The notes under the pieces: model-generated
What the model saw: only the letters and a program-made list of their open reading frames with translations
Told to the model about the DNA's origin: nothing
Databases searched by the model: none
Assembly (NCBI RefSeq): GCF_021397715.1
Contig: NZ_CP090207.1
Location: 1,240,001 to 1,304,000 of the forward strand
Direction: 5' to 3'
DNA from: Pantoea agglomerans
Lineage (GTDB): Bacteria > Pseudomonadota > Gammaproteobacteria > Enterobacterales > Enterobacteriaceae
Length of the DNA: 64,000 nt
Shown: piece after piece, positions 1 through 9,153 of the stretch
Layout of the letters: each line of letters opens with the position of its first letter
Position numbering within the stretch: the first letter of the stretch is position 1
Translations under genes and position numbers: made by a program

Positions 1-3
1 AAA

Positions 4-31
4 TTGCCTTTTGCCACTCGACAAAAGGCAA
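4..31 (-). terminator. Terminator hairpin downstream of the FNT channel gene
   Basis: A 10-bp perfect stem (TTGCCTTTTG at 4-13, CAAAAGGCAA at 22-31) with an 8-base loop sits just past the stop codon of the minus-strand gene. On the minus strand it is followed by TTT, after which the window ends. Confidence 0.6.
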
Positions 32-39
32 GCGTTGAT

Positions 40-828
40 TTATTGCACGCTGCTGGCCGGTTCAACCGCCGGACGGAACGCGAGGAAGTAGGCCAGACCG
101 ACGAAAACTGCACCGCCGACGCCATTACCTAAAAACACCGCCACGAAGTTGGGGAAATATTCTGCCCAGCTCATCTGGCCGGCGAAGATGGCGGCCGGAA
201 TGATAAACATATTCGCGACAACGTGCTGGAAGCCGATGGCAACAAAGGCCATCACCGGGAACCACATGCCAAAGATTTTCCCGACCACATCTTTACTGGC
301 GAATGCCAGCCAGACCGCCAGACAGACCAGCCAGTTACAGCCGATGCCCGATATAAAGGCGTGCAGGAAGTCGGCGTGGACTTTTGCTGACGCGATCGCC
401 ACCGTCTTCTTCAGGTAATCTCCTTCGGTCATGCCCAGCATGTGACCAAAGAACCAGGCCACCGCCACGCTGCCGAGGAAGTTGGCCAGCGTCACCCAAA
501 ACCAGTTACGCGCCACGCTGAAAAACGAAATACGACGGGCAAACCAGGCAACCGGTAAGGTCATCATATTGCCGGTCAGCAGCTCGCCGCCGGCCAGTAC
601 TGTCAGAATCAAACCGACCGGGAAGACCGCTGCGCCCAGCAGGCCGCCGAATGAACCCCAGTCAGCAGGCAGAGAGTTAATTACATGCAGATCCAGCAGG
701 AAGCCGGTAGCTATAAAGGCACCCGCCATAAAGCCGAGGATCAGAAGGATGCTGACAGGCGCACGGCTTTTAGCCACGCCGGCCTGGATCGCCAGTTGTG
801 CGATTTCTTTTGGTGTATGCAGCGACAT
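40..828 (-). CDS. Formate/nitrite transporter (FNT) family inner-membrane channel
   Basis: A 262-residue polytopic membrane protein of the FocA/NirC/FNT family, which moves small monovalent anions such as formate or nitrite. The sequence has about six hydrophobic segments. The stretch GGELLTGNMM near residue 80 matches the family signature around the first pore-lining broken helix, and GIGCNWLVCLAVWLA near residue 160 is the equivalent element of the second repeat. It is the length expected for the family. It stands alone with its own terminator. It is distinct from the YfdC-type paralogue at 31157-32086, which has long charged termini. The substrate cannot be read from sequence; formate, nitrite or hydrosulfide are all possible. 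Confidence 0.85.
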   Translation of the reverse strand: MSLHTPKEIAQLAIQAGVAKSRAPVSILLILGFMAGAFIATGFLLDLHVINSLPADWGSFGGLLGAAVFPVGLILTVLAGGELLTGNMMTLPVAWFARRISFFSVARNWFWVTLANFLGSVAVAWFFGHMLGMTEGDYLKKTVAIASAKVHADFLHAFISGIGCNWLVCLAVWLAFASKDVVGKIFGMWFPVMAFVAIGFQHVVANMFIIPAAIFAGQMSWAEYFPNFVAVFLGNGVGGAVFVGLAYFLAFRPAVEPASSVQ

Positions 829-1122
829 ATTATCTCTATAGTTTTTTTTGATTAATGGGACGGTAAACGCCTGGTGGACGCGCGGCTGGCGGGAGAGGGT
901 CCCGGTGGCCGCTTAATTAGCGCGCTAAGTTTTGCATGGGGAAAAGCTGAAGACAAGAAAATTCCTATAACATATTTAACCCTGATTTAACCTGGCGGCC
1001 GTCTGAATAACATAAAAAAAGCGATCAGAGCCGACAGGTCACGTTTGGGCCGTTGCCATGCTGCTGAAACCGCTAAGGTTGCCGCCTTTTTCAGCGATCA
1101 GACACAGAATGTGATTTTGCCG
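829..1122. other. Intergenic region with no gene seen
   Basis: Non-coding stretch between the minus-strand channel gene and the tRNA-Ala promoter. It must hold the channel gene promoter on the minus strand. I see no convincing ORF, FNR box or terminator in it. Confidence 0.5.
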
Positions 1123-1151
1123 TTGACACCCTGGAGGGGGTTTCATATTAT
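1123..1151 (+). promoter_or_regulatory. Strong sigma70 promoter of the tandem tRNA-Ala genes
   Basis: A perfect TTGACA (1123-1128) is followed after 17 bases by TATTAT (1146-1151). The next bases, GCCGTCCG, are a GC-rich discriminator of the sort found at stable-RNA promoters under stringent control. The first tRNA begins at 1187. Confidence 0.85.
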
Positions 1152-1186
1152 GCCGTCCGTCGCTTAACGCGACAGTTTTTCGGTTC

Positions 1187-1262
1187 GGGGCTATAGCTCA
1201 GCTGGGAGAGCGCCTGCATGGCATGCAGGAGGTCAGCGGTTCGATCCCGCTTAGCTCCACCA
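1187..1262 (+). tRNA. alaX: tRNA-Ala (anticodon GGC)
   Basis: A 76-base tRNA with a complete cloverleaf: acceptor GGGGCTA, anticodon loop containing GGC within the CTGCATGGCATGCAG arm, TTCGATCC T-loop and encoded CCA. It matches the enterobacterial alaX/alaW tandem pair in sequence and arrangement. Read out from the promoter at 1123-1151. Confidence 0.97.
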
Positions 1263-1306
1263 AACTTCTTCCCAAAAGTTTGGCACTGAAAAACGATTCC
1301 AGATGT

Positions 1307-1382
<76 letters not shown>

Positions 1383-1665
1383 TTTTTCTGACACGTCGCT
1401 GTCAACATTTCCGAATCCGACTTTTCGCTTAACGGCGTAATCTTTCCCTGTCTGACATTCTTCCCCTGGATTTTTTGCTGCAGGCTAAACCTCGCGGATC
1501 AGGCGCATGGCCTGTGCGTAGCCTCGCGCTACCTTCCGGTATGCTCATCCGTTGCTTCAGAGGACGTTCAGCACAGAGCTTCCCGCACGGCGTCAGCCCA
1601 GATTTACGAGTCGCAGAAAAGGTTGCAGGATGAGAAAAGAAGAAGCAGAAAAGCAGAGGGAAGAG
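1383..1665. other. Intergenic region between tRNA-Ala and nupC, no gene seen
   Basis: About 280 bases with no plausible CDS. A short T-run directly follows the second tRNA (about 1384-1388). The last 60 bases before the nupC terminator are purine-rich on the plus strand. Confidence 0.5.
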
Positions 1666-1690
1666 AAGGGCGAGACGGGCTCGCCCTTTT
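1666..1690. terminator. Terminator between tRNA-Ala and nupC
   Basis: A 9-bp stem, AAGGGCGAG (1666-1674) with CTCGCCCTT (1680-1688), followed by TTTT on the plus strand. A long pyrimidine tract follows on the minus strand. It can end nupC and any plus-strand readthrough from the tRNA genes. Confidence 0.7.
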
Positions 1691-1693
1691 AGA

Positions 1694-2884
1694 TCAGAAC
1701 GCCAGCACCAGACCGGCAATCGCGGCAGAAAGCACACTGACCAGCGTCGAGCCGTACAGCAGTTTCAGACCAAAGCGGGAAACCACATTACCTTGCTCTT
1801 CGTTCAGGCCTTTGATCGCGCCCGCGACGATGCCGATAGAGGAGAAGTTAGCGAACGACACCAGGAACACCGACAGGATGCCTTCGGCGTGCGGTGAGAG
1901 CTGACCGGCGATTTTCTGCAGATCCATCATCGCCACGAACTCATTCGACACCAGCTTGGTCGCCATAATACTGCCAACCTGCAACGCTTCACCTGCCGGC
2001 ACGCCCATCACCCAGGCAAACGGATAGAAGACATAGCCCAGCACGCCCTGGAAGGTGATACCGAAGATCACGTCAAACAGCGCATTCAGACCCGAAATCA
2101 GCGCGATAAAACCGATCAGCATCGCGGCCACAATGATGGCAACGCGGAAACCGGCCAGAATGTATTCGCCCAGCATTTCAAAGAAGCTCTGACCTTTATG
2201 CAGATCCTGCAGTTGCAGATCTTCTTCACTGTCGACGCGGTAAGGGTTGATCAGTGACAGCACAATAAAGGTACTGAACATGTTCAGTACCAGCGCCGCG
2301 ATCACATATTTAGGCTGCAGCATGGTCATGTAAGCGCCGACAATCGACATAGAGACGGTCGACATCGCGGTGGCTGCCATGGTGTACATCCGGCGCTGTG
2401 ACATCTGGCCGAGGATATCTTTATAGGCGATGAAGTTTTCTGACTGTCCCAGTATCAGAGAACTCACGGCGTTAAAGGACTCCAGTTTGCCCATGCCGTT
2501 GACTTTCGACAGCACGGTACCGATGCCACGGATCACCCACGGCAGGATGCGGAAGTGCTGCAGAATACCGATCAGCGCAGAGATAAAGACGATCGGGCAC
2601 AGCACGTTGAGGAAGAAGAAGGCCAGGCCTTTATCATTCATGTTGCCGAAGACAAAGTTGGTTCCTTCCGCCGCATATTTCAGTAGATGGTCGAACACAC
2701 CGGCGAAGCCTTTGACGAATCCCAGTCCCGCTTCTGAGTTCAGGAAGAACCAGGCGAGCACAATTTCAATCACCAGAAGCTGTATAATGTAGCGAATGCG
2801 AATACTTTTACGATCGTGGCTGACCAGTAACGCCAGCACACCGACCACCACCAGTGCTAAAAGAAACTGCAAAATATGGGACAT
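1694..2884 (-). CDS. nupC: Nucleoside:H+ symporter NupC
   Basis: A 396-residue inner-membrane protein of the concentrative nucleoside transporter family, importing nucleosides with protons. It has many hydrophobic helices. Family motifs include the [10 protein letters not shown] segment near residue 142 and the conserved [19 protein letters not shown] region near residue 302, which line the nucleoside-binding site. Its length is close to the 400 residues of E. coli NupC. The ATG at 2884 has GGAGC in front of it. It is divergent from mntH, exactly as in E. coli. Confidence 0.95.
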   Translation of the reverse strand: MSHILQFLLALVVVGVLALLVSHDRKSIRIRYIIQLLVIEIVLAWFFLNSEAGLGFVKGFAGVFDHLLKYAAEGTNFVFGNMNDKGLAFFFLNVLCPIVFISALIGILQHFRILPWVIRGIGTVLSKVNGMGKLESFNAVSSLILGQSENFIAYKDILGQMSQRRMYTMAATAMSTVSMSIVGAYMTMLQPKYVIAALVLNMFSTFIVLSLINPYRVDSEEDLQLQDLHKGQSFFEMLGEYILAGFRVAIIVAAMLIGFIALISGLNALFDVIFGITFQGVLGYVFYPFAWVMGVPAGEALQVGSIMATKLVSNEFVAMMDLQKIAGQLSPHAEGILSVFLVSFANFSSIGIVAGAIKGLNEEQGNVVSRFGLKLLYGSTLVSVLSAAIAGLVLAF

Positions 2885-2930
2885 GGTTGCTCCAAATTTG
2901 AGGAGGGTTGTATTTTGCTGCGTATTCTAT

Positions 2931-2942
2931 GTAACGCGTTAC
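2931..2942. promoter_or_regulatory. 12-bp palindrome upstream of nupC
   Basis: GTAACGCGTTAC is a perfect palindrome 47 bases upstream of the nupC start. It may be an operator. It does not match a CRP, CytR or PurR consensus that I can defend. Confidence 0.3.
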
Positions 2943-3128
2943 TTAAAAACGAGATCTGAACCACAATATAAGTATTCGCTATCACCTTATCTTGCAGAAA
3001 ACTCTTAGCGATCACGTCTCGTTTACAAAACCTTCACAGTAGATAACCACAAATTTATTGTCTATATTTTGCACCGGGCGTAGAGTGACATCGTTGCTCA
3101 CATTTTTAGCACTCACTTCCTTTACTGT

Positions 3129-3151
3129 AAGATATAGCAATGGCTATACTT
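3129..3151. promoter_or_regulatory. MntR-type operator over the mntH promoter
   Basis: The inverted repeat AAGATATAGC-AATG-GCTATACTT closely resembles the enterobacterial MntR site (ATAGC-N-GCTAT core). TATACT at 3145-3150 can serve as the -10 hexamer, with TTTACT (3121-3126) as a weak -35 at 18-base spacing. MntR with manganese would then cover the -10. This leaves a 5' leader of roughly 100 bases before the mntH start. Confidence 0.7.
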
Positions 3152-3254
3152 TATAGCAGCATCTATTTCACCAATAACTAAAACCGAATTTCACTTGCTC
3201 TTGCTTCCTCCTAAGCTTGCCGGGGTAGGCAAATGTTCAGACAGGGTACCAGAT

Positions 3255-4496
3255 ATGTTTGAAAGTCGTACCGCCGAGCGCGCCGCTCGCGGAGTAAGAA
3301 AAGTCAAACTCGCACTGTTGGGACCCGCGTTTATTGCCGCTATCGGCTATATCGATCCGGGCAACTTTGCGACCAATATTCAGGCTGGTGCGGCGTACGG
3401 CTATAAACTGCTGTGGGTGGTGGTATGGGCCAACATCATGGCGATGCTGATCCAGCTGATGTCCGCCAAACTGGGCATCGCCACCGGTAAAAACCTCGCT
3501 GAACATATTCGTGACCGCTTTCCCCGGCCGGCGGTCTGGTTCTACTGGGTACAGGCGGAAATTATCGCCATGGCGACCGATCTGGCGGAATTTATCGGCG
3601 CGGCACTGGGGTTCAAGCTGCTGCTGGGCATCTCATTAATGCAGGGCGCGGTGCTGACCGGTATCGCCACCTTCCTGATCCTGATGTTGCAGAGTCGCGG
3701 GCAGAAGCCGCTGGAACTGGTGATTGGCGGGCTGCTGCTGTTTGTCGCCGCCGCCTATATCGTTGAGCTGTTCTTCTCACAGCCAAAAGTGAGCGAACTG
3801 GTGATCGGTATGGCGCTGCCGTCGTTACCGACTTCCGATGCGGTGTTCCTTGCGGCTGGCGTGCTGGGCGCAACTATCATGCCGCACGTCATCTATCTGC
3901 ACTCTGCGCTGACGCAGGGGAAAAGCAGTGACAGCAAAGGACAGCGTTATTCATCGACCAAACTGGACGTGGCGATTGCCATGACCATTGCCGGATTCGT
4001 TAACCTGGCGATGATGGCTACCGCGGCGGCCGCTTTCCACTTTAGCGGCCACAGTAAAATTGCCGAACTCGACCAGGCTTACCTGACGCTACAGCCGTTA
4101 CTGGGTGAGGCCGCGGCGATCGTGTTTGGCCTCAGCCTGGTGGCCGCCGGTTTATCCTCAACGGTAGTGGGAACGCTGGCGGGACAGGTAGTGATGCAGG
4201 GCTTTATTCGTTTCCATATTCCGCTCTGGGTGCGCCGCACGGTGACCATGCTGCCCTCCTTTATTGTTATCTGGGCGGGCTGGGACCCCACGCGCATTCT
4301 GGTGATGAGTCAGGTGCTGCTCAGCTTTGGTATTGCGCTGGCATTAATTCCGCTGCTGGCGTTCACCGGCAACCGCGAACTGATGGGCGATGAGATGGTT
4401 AACTCGCGTCTGATGCAGCTGACCGGCTGGGTGATTGTCGCGCTGGTGATTACGCTGAACATCTATCTGCTGGTGGGCCAGGCGCTGGGGTTGTAG
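3255..4496 (+). CDS. mntH: Manganese/divalent metal:H+ symporter MntH (NRAMP family)
   Basis: A 413-residue NRAMP importer of Mn(II) and Fe(II), proton-driven, in the inner membrane. The metal-binding DPGN motif of TM1 is at residues 34-37 ([11 protein letters not shown]), and the TM6 MPH motif is present ([12 protein letters not shown]). An upstream ATG at 3195 in frame is open, but the family N-terminus and length fit the ATG at 3255, so that start is used. It is divergent from nupC and adjacent to ypeC as in E. coli. It is probably repressed by MntR through the operator at 3129-3151. Confidence 0.96.
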   Translation: MFESRTAERAARGVRKVKLALLGPAFIAAIGYIDPGNFATNIQAGAAYGYKLLWVVVWANIMAMLIQLMSAKLGIATGKNLAEHIRDRFPRPAVWFYWVQAEIIAMATDLAEFIGAALGFKLLLGISLMQGAVLTGIATFLILMLQSRGQKPLELVIGGLLLFVAAAYIVELFFSQPKVSELVIGMALPSLPTSDAVFLAAGVLGATIMPHVIYLHSALTQGKSSDSKGQRYSSTKLDVAIAMTIAGFVNLAMMATAAAAFHFSGHSKIAELDQAYLTLQPLLGEAAAIVFGLSLVAAGLSSTVVGTLAGQVVMQGFIRFHIPLWVRRTVTMLPSFIVIWAGWDPTRILVMSQVLLSFGIALALIPLLAFTGNRELMGDEMVNSRLMQLTGWVIVALVITLNIYLLVGQALGL

Positions 4497-4512
4497 CGGC
4501 GTCAGGCAAACA

Positions 4513-4539
4513 AAAACGCCCGGTTATGCCGGGCGTTTT
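4513..4539. terminator. Bidirectional terminator between mntH and ypeC
   Basis: The stem AACGCCCGG / CCGGGCGTT with loop TTATG is flanked by an A-run on the left and TTTT on the right. It ends both the plus-strand mntH and the convergent minus-strand gene. Confidence 0.9.
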
Positions 4540-4556
4540 GCATTAATTCGGACTGC

Positions 4557-4922
4557 TTAATGATGGTCGCGGCCACGGTGATCGTGATGATCATGGCGGT
4601 CATGATGATCGCGGCGATACTGATGGTCCCAGCGGCGATCCCGGTCACGCTGATGCCAGCGACGTTCACGCTCCCACTCCTGATGACGACGCCACTCTTC
4701 ATGACGCCACCAGCGGCGGTCATTCCATGAGTAACGGTCGTTCCACCAGCGCGGTTCACGCCAGCGGCCGCCATCCCAGTAATAACCACGGCGATCGCGA
4801 TCGCCGAGATGTAAGGTCACACCGGGGGCCAGAGTAATAGAGGCGCTGGAAGCCTGTGCCGTGTGCATTGCCAGCGGTGACAGCATGGTCAGCAAGGCGG
4901 CAAACAAAAGAGCTCTTTTCAT
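4557..4922 (-). CDS. ypeC: DUF2502 periplasmic protein, YpeC-like
   Basis: A 121-residue exported protein. The signal peptide (MKRALLFAALLTM...AQAS) is cleaved near residue 25. A short DUF2502-like segment follows (SITLAPGVTLHLGDRDRRGYYWDG). The tail, about 70 residues, is very rich in Arg, Trp, Asp and His and ends in clustered HDHHDH-type runs that could bind metal. E. coli has ypeC at the same place beside mntH. The C-terminal extension is longer and richer in His than I recall for YpeC. Its function is unknown; a role in metal handling next to mntH is only a guess. Confidence 0.8.
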   Translation of the reverse strand: MKRALLFAALLTMLSPLAMHTAQASSASITLAPGVTLHLGDRDRRGYYWDGGRWREPRWWNDRYSWNDRRWWRHEEWRRHQEWERERRWHQRDRDRRWDHQYRRDHHDRHDHHDHRGRDHH

Positions 4923-5065
4923 TTTTATCTCCTCATCAACAGTCTGATGCTGTTGCGGCGCAGCGATGATGCCTGCGTATTGCTGTTGTTACCGCTTCAT
5001 TGTGTCGGAAGATTGTGAGGAAATTGGGGAGAAAAGGGGGATTGAGACAATTCTGGCGCAGAAAA

Positions 5066-5083
5066 GCCCGGCCTGCGCCGGGC
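5066..5083 (-). terminator. Terminator of the aldo/keto reductase gene
   Basis: The stem GCCCGGC / GCCGGGC with loop CTGC lies just past the minus-strand stop codon. It is followed by CTTTTC on the minus strand. Confidence 0.8.
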
Positions 5084-5091
5084 GAACAACA

Positions 5092-6081
5092 TTAAAGCAG
5101 GGCTGACTCAATCGCGGCTAATTCCGCCTCATCAAACTGACGATTGGCGAGCATGGTTACCGCATCATCAATCTGGGCGGTTTTACTGGCCCCAATCAAC
5201 ACCGAGGTCACCCGCTCATCGCGCAATACCCAGGCCAGCGCCATCTGCGCCAGCTTCTGACCACGCTGCAGGGCAATCTCGTTCAGCTTGCGGACTTTTT
5301 CCATCTTCTCATCGGTCAGTTGATTCTCGCTGAGGAATTTACTGCCGCTTGCCACCCGCGAATCTTCGGGAATGCCCTGCAGGTAGCGATCGGTCAGCAC
5401 ACCGCCCGCCAGTGGTGAAAACGCGATGCAGCCGACGCCCGCTTCACCCAGCGTCTGAATCAGACCCTGCTCCGGCGTGCGTTCGAACATCGAATAGCGC
5501 GGCTGGTGGATCAGGCATGGCGTACCGAGATCGCGCAGAATGGCAATCGCCTCTGCGGCGCGATCGGCCGGATAGTTCGAGATGGCGGCGTATAACGCTT
5601 TGCCCTGTCGCACCACCTGATCCAGCGCGCGCATGGTCTCTTCCAGCGGCGTTTCCGGGTCCGGGCGATGATGATAAAAAATATCGACGTACTCCAGCCC
5701 CATGCGTTTCAGGCTCTGGTCGAGGCTGGAAATCAGGTATTTACGCGATCCCCAGTCACCATAGGGACCGTCCCACATGGTATAGCCCGCTTTGGTCGAG
5801 ATAATCAGCTCGTCGCGATGGGCGCGAAAATCTTCCCGCAGAATGCGGCCAAAATTCTCTTCCGCAGAACCCGGCGGTGGACCGTAGTTATTGGCTAAGT
5901 CAAAGTGAGTGATGCCGTGATCAAAGGCATGACGCAGCAACGTGCGGCTGTTGTCTACCCGGGTACTGTCGCCGAAGTTATGCCACAGCCCAAGTGAGAT
6001 AGCGGGAAGTTTAATGCCACTGCGGCCGCTACGGCGGTATTCCATCTGCTGATATCGGTCGGGACGAGGGAAAGACGACAT
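5092..6081 (-). CDS. Aldo/keto reductase, L-glyceraldehyde 3-phosphate reductase-like (YghZ/Gpr type)
   Basis: A 329-residue NADPH-dependent aldo/keto reductase with a TIM-barrel fold. The catalytic Asp-Tyr pair lies in THFDLANNYGPPPGSAEENFG, the Lys in ISTKAGY and the His in DIFYHHRPD. The NADP-binding end carries VTSVLIGASKTAQI. The protein is very similar to E. coli YghZ over most of its length but ends about 15 residues earlier. Substrates in the family include L-glyceraldehyde 3-phosphate and methylglyoxal. It is a single gene with its own terminator, divergent from ipdC. Because it is not in the yghZ neighbourhood, it may be a paralogue. Confidence 0.85.
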   Translation of the reverse strand: MSSFPRPDRYQQMEYRRSGRSGIKLPAISLGLWHNFGDSTRVDNSRTLLRHAFDHGITHFDLANNYGPPPGSAEENFGRILREDFRAHRDELIISTKAGYTMWDGPYGDWGSRKYLISSLDQSLKRMGLEYVDIFYHHRPDPETPLEETMRALDQVVRQGKALYAAISNYPADRAAEAIAILRDLGTPCLIHQPRYSMFERTPEQGLIQTLGEAGVGCIAFSPLAGGVLTDRYLQGIPEDSRVASGSKFLSENQLTDEKMEKVRKLNEIALQRGQKLAQMALAWVLRDERVTSVLIGASKTAQIDDAVTMLANRQFDEAELAAIESALL

Positions 6082-6128
6082 TCAACGCTCCTGGGTCAAA
6101 AACGGGGATTTGTGCCAAAAGGATAGCA

Positions 6129-6144
6129 GTGTATACGGTTACAC
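6129..6144. promoter_or_regulatory. Inverted repeat between the divergent reductase and ipdC genes
   Basis: GTGTA-TACGGT-TACAC is a perfect 5+5 inverted repeat with a 6-base spacer. It lies 48 bases upstream of the reductase start and 157 upstream of ipdC. It does not have the spacing of a TyrR box (TGTAAA-N6-TTTACA), although TyrR controls ipdC in Enterobacter. It is a candidate operator for an unknown regulator. Confidence 0.35.
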
Positions 6145-6300
6145 TCAGTGACAACGCGCCGCAGATCGCATAATTACAGAGTAATCCGCCACCGTAACGG
6201 CGGCTTGCCAGGCGTTGTGGCTGGCCTTGTCGCGACTTTTCTCGCCAATTTTGCAGCTTGTCAGATACTTAACCGGACTCTCCCTGAAAAGGAATGCGCT

Positions 6301-7953
6301 ATGTCCGTTTTTACTGTTGGTGATTACCTGCTGGCTCGTCTGCAGGAGATTGGCGTGCAGCATCTGTTTGGCGTGCCGGGTGACTACAATCTGCAATTTC
6401 TGGATCGGGTCATCGATCATCCGGTTATCCACTGGGTAGGTTGTGCTAATGAGCTCAACGCCGCCTACGCCGCAGACGGTTATGCCCGTTGCCGCGGCGC
6501 AGCGGCACTGCTGACGACCTTTGGCGTGGGTGAACTGAGTGCCATCAACGGCATTGCCGGTAGTTACGCCGAACATCTGCCGGTGATCCACATTGTTGGC
6601 GCGCCCGCGACCCGGGCGCAGCAGCAGGGCGATTGTGTGCACCATTCGCTGGGGGACGGTGACTTCCGTCATTTTATCCGAATGGCGGAAGAGGTGAGTG
6701 CCGCAACGGCCCTGTTGACGGCGGAAAATGCCACGACAGAGATCGATCGGGTGATTGTCAGCGCGCTTCAGATGCGCCAGCCCGGCTATCTGTCGCTGGC
6801 GGTGGACGTGGCGGCCTGCGAGGCTGAGCCGCCAACGCAGCCATTAAACCTGACTAACGCCTCATCAGATTCGGCGCGGAAGGCCTTCCGGCAGGCCGCA
6901 GAGCAGTTGCTGGCACCGGCACAGCGGGTTTCGTTACTGGCGGACTTTCTGGCGTTGCGCTGGCAGCAGCAGTCAGCGCTGGCCGCACTGCGACAGCAGC
7001 GCGCCATCCCCTGCGCCAGCTTACTGATGGGAAAAGGCGTGCTGGATGAGCAGCAGCCAGGCTTTGTCGGCACCTATGCGGGCGAGGGCAGCGCGGGTCA
7101 GGTTCGGCAACAGATTGAGCAGGTTGATGTGACGATCTGTGTTGGCGTGCGCTTTACCGACACCATCACCGCTGGCTTTACCCAGCAGTTTTCCGCTGAG
7201 CAACTGATCGATCTGCAGCCGCACAGTGCCAGCGTCGGCGGGAAAACGTTTTCACCGCTATCAATGGCCGACGCGCTCAGCGAACTGAATGGCCTGTTCG
7301 CGCGTTATGGTCAGCAGTGGCAGACCGGACCGGAAATGCCCGCCGCCGCGCCGGTTGAGGAGGCGGCAATCATCAGCCAGCAGGCTTTCTGGCAGAAGAT
7401 GCAGGATTTTCTGCAGCCGGGCGATGTGATTCTGGCTGAACAGGGCACGGCGGCGTTTGGTGCTGCCGCGTTGCGTTTGCCAGCGCAGGCACAGTTACTG
7501 GTTCAGCCATTATGGGGATCAATCGGCTATACTCTACCGGCAGCGTTTGGCGCGCAGACCGCCGATCCCGATCGTCGGGTGATCCTGATTATCGGCGACG
7601 GTTCGGCCCAGCTGACCATTCAGGAATTAGGCTCAATGCTGCGCGACCAGCAGCATCCCATCATTTTTCTGCTGAATAATGAAGGATATACCGTTGAGCG
7701 AGCCATTCATGGCGCAACACAACGTTACAATGATATCGCCCAGTGGAACTGGACGGCGCTGCCGCAAGCCCTTAGCCTGCACGGCCAGGCACAGAGCTGG
7801 CGGATCAGTGAAACGGTCCAGTTACAGGAGGTGATGGCGCGGCTGGCACGACCACAATATCTCACGCTGGTTGAGGTGGTGATGCAGAAAGAGGATTTAC
7901 CGCCGCTGCTGAGAAAAGTGACCGCCTGCCTGAATCAACGTAACGGCGGATAG
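6301..7953 (+). CDS. ipdC: Indolepyruvate decarboxylase (thiamine diphosphate enzyme)
   Basis: A 550-residue cytosolic enzyme that decarboxylates indole-3-pyruvate to indole-3-acetaldehyde, the key step of indole-3-acetic acid synthesis in plant-associated enterics. Catalytic residues of the pyruvate/indolepyruvate decarboxylase group are visible: D28 (PGDYN), E51 (CANELNAAYA) and H114-H115 (CVHHSLGD). The thiamine diphosphate/Mg motif is GDGSAQ...LLNNEGY. The frame is open upstream to 6148, but the ATG at 6301 has AAAAGGAA in front and starts the conserved N-terminus. Its position next to glk is shared with Enterobacter and Pantoea. Phenylpyruvate decarboxylase activity is an alternative or additional role. 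Confidence 0.93.
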   Translation: MSVFTVGDYLLARLQEIGVQHLFGVPGDYNLQFLDRVIDHPVIHWVGCANELNAAYAADGYARCRGAAALLTTFGVGELSAINGIAGSYAEHLPVIHIVGAPATRAQQQGDCVHHSLGDGDFRHFIRMAEEVSAATALLTAENATTEIDRVIVSALQMRQPGYLSLAVDVAACEAEPPTQPLNLTNASSDSARKAFRQAAEQLLAPAQRVSLLADFLALRWQQQSALAALRQQRAIPCASLLMGKGVLDEQQPGFVGTYAGEGSAGQVRQQIEQVDVTICVGVRFTDTITAGFTQQFSAEQLIDLQPHSASVGGKTFSPLSMADALSELNGLFARYGQQWQTGPEMPAAAPVEEAAIISQQAFWQKMQDFLQPGDVILAEQGTAAFGAAALRLPAQAQLLVQPLWGSIGYTLPAAFGAQTADPDRRVILIIGDGSAQLTIQELGSMLRDQQHPIIFLLNNEGYTVERAIHGATQRYNDIAQWNWTALPQALSLHGQAQSWRISETVQLQEVMARLARPQYLTLVEVVMQKEDLPPLLRKVTACLNQRNGG

Positions 7954-8017
7954 ATTCAGATAGTTGCCGCTGTGCAGGTCAGGCTATCGCGGTTAGGCTG
8001 TAGCGCACCTGAGTAAG

Positions 8018-8053
8018 ACGCTCACCAATCGCACCGGTGAGCGTTGTTGTTTT
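8018..8053 (+). terminator. Terminator after ipdC
   Basis: The stem ACGCTCACC / GGTGAGCGT with a 9-base loop is followed by the T-rich TGTTGTTTT. It separates ipdC from glk. Confidence 0.8.
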
Positions 8054-8113
8054 ATGGGCAGGATTTTATAGTGTCCTCCAACTCTTTAAGACCCCAAGCG
8101 GAGCAACAGAAGA

Positions 8114-9079
8114 ATGACAACCTATGCCTTGGTCGGCGATGTCGGCGGCACCAACGCCCGTCTCGCCCTGTGTGAGGTGGAAAGCGGCAGCATCTCCCAG
8201 GCCAAAACATTCTCAACATCAGAGTACGACAGCCTCGAAGCCGTCATCCGCCATTATCTTGATGAACAACAGCAGGATGTTAAAGATGGTTGTATTGCCA
8301 TCGCCTGCCCGATTACCGATGACTGGGTTGAAATGACCAACCACGACTGGGCATTTTCGACGCGCCAGCTGAAAGAGAACATCGGTTTTGAACACCTGGA
8401 AATCATTAACGACTTCACTGCGGTATCCATGGCGATCCCGATGCTGACTGCCGAAAACGTGATTCAGTTCGGTGGCGGTGAGGCGGTGAAAGATAAGCCT
8501 ATCGCTATCTATGGCGCCGGTACCGGCCTTGGCGTCAGCCATCTGGTTCATGTCGACAAGCGCTGGGTGAGCCTGCCGGGCGAAGGCGGTCATGTCGATT
8601 TCGCCGCCAACAGCGAAGAAGAAGACCAGATCCTGGAAGTGCTGCGTGAAGAACTGGGCCATGTTTCAGCGGAACGCGTGCTTTCGGGTGCCGGCCTGGT
8701 TAACCTCTATCGCGCTATCGTTAAAGTCGACAATCGCGTACCGGAAAACCTGAAGCCGAAAGATGTCAGTGAACGTGCGCTGGATGATAGCTGCACCGAC
8801 TGTCGTCGCGCGCTCTCGCTGTTCTGCGTCATCATGGGACGCTTCGGCGGCAACCTGGCGCTGAATCTCGGCACCTTTGGCGGCGTCTATATCGCCGGCG
8901 GTATCGTGCCGCGCTTCCTTGAGTTCTTTAAAGCGTCAGGTTTCCGGGCGGCGTTTGAAGACAAAGGCCGTTTCCGTGACTACGTTGCCAGCATTCCGGT
9001 TTACATGATTACCCACGATCAGCCGGGTCTGCTGGGTGCCGGTGCGCACCTGCGTCAGACGCTGGGCCGCGAACTCTGA
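8114..9079 (+). CDS. glk: Glucokinase
   Basis: A 321-residue cytosolic hexokinase-family enzyme phosphorylating free glucose with ATP. The phosphate-binding motif [10 protein letters not shown] spans residues 8-17, and [10 protein letters not shown] carries the catalytic Asp near residue 100. GAGTGLGV and PGEGGHVDF complete the glucose and adenosine sites. It is the same length as, and nearly collinear with, E. coli Glk. It lies convergent to the YpdB gene; a GC-rich hairpin without a U-tract lies in the 74-base gap. It probably has its own promoter, because a terminator precedes it. Confidence 0.97.
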   Translation: MTTYALVGDVGGTNARLALCEVESGSISQAKTFSTSEYDSLEAVIRHYLDEQQQDVKDGCIAIACPITDDWVEMTNHDWAFSTRQLKENIGFEHLEIINDFTAVSMAIPMLTAENVIQFGGGEAVKDKPIAIYGAGTGLGVSHLVHVDKRWVSLPGEGGHVDFAANSEEEDQILEVLREELGHVSAERVLSGAGLVNLYRAIVKVDNRVPENLKPKDVSERALDDSCTDCRRALSLFCVIMGRFGGNLALNLGTFGGVYIAGGIVPRFLEFFKASGFRAAFEDKGRFRDYVASIPVYMITHDQPGLLGAGAHLRQTLGREL

Positions 9080-9153
9080 TCTGCCGTTAGTCCGCGATAC
9101 CGCTTTCCGACCTGGCCTGCCGGGTCGGGAAGTGCGCTAACGCCATTCCCCTG

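Noticed and set aside
3061..3110. CRP-like GTGA...TCAC in the nupC-mntH gap
   Set aside because: The half-sites are 9 bases apart, not 6, so it does not fit CRP.
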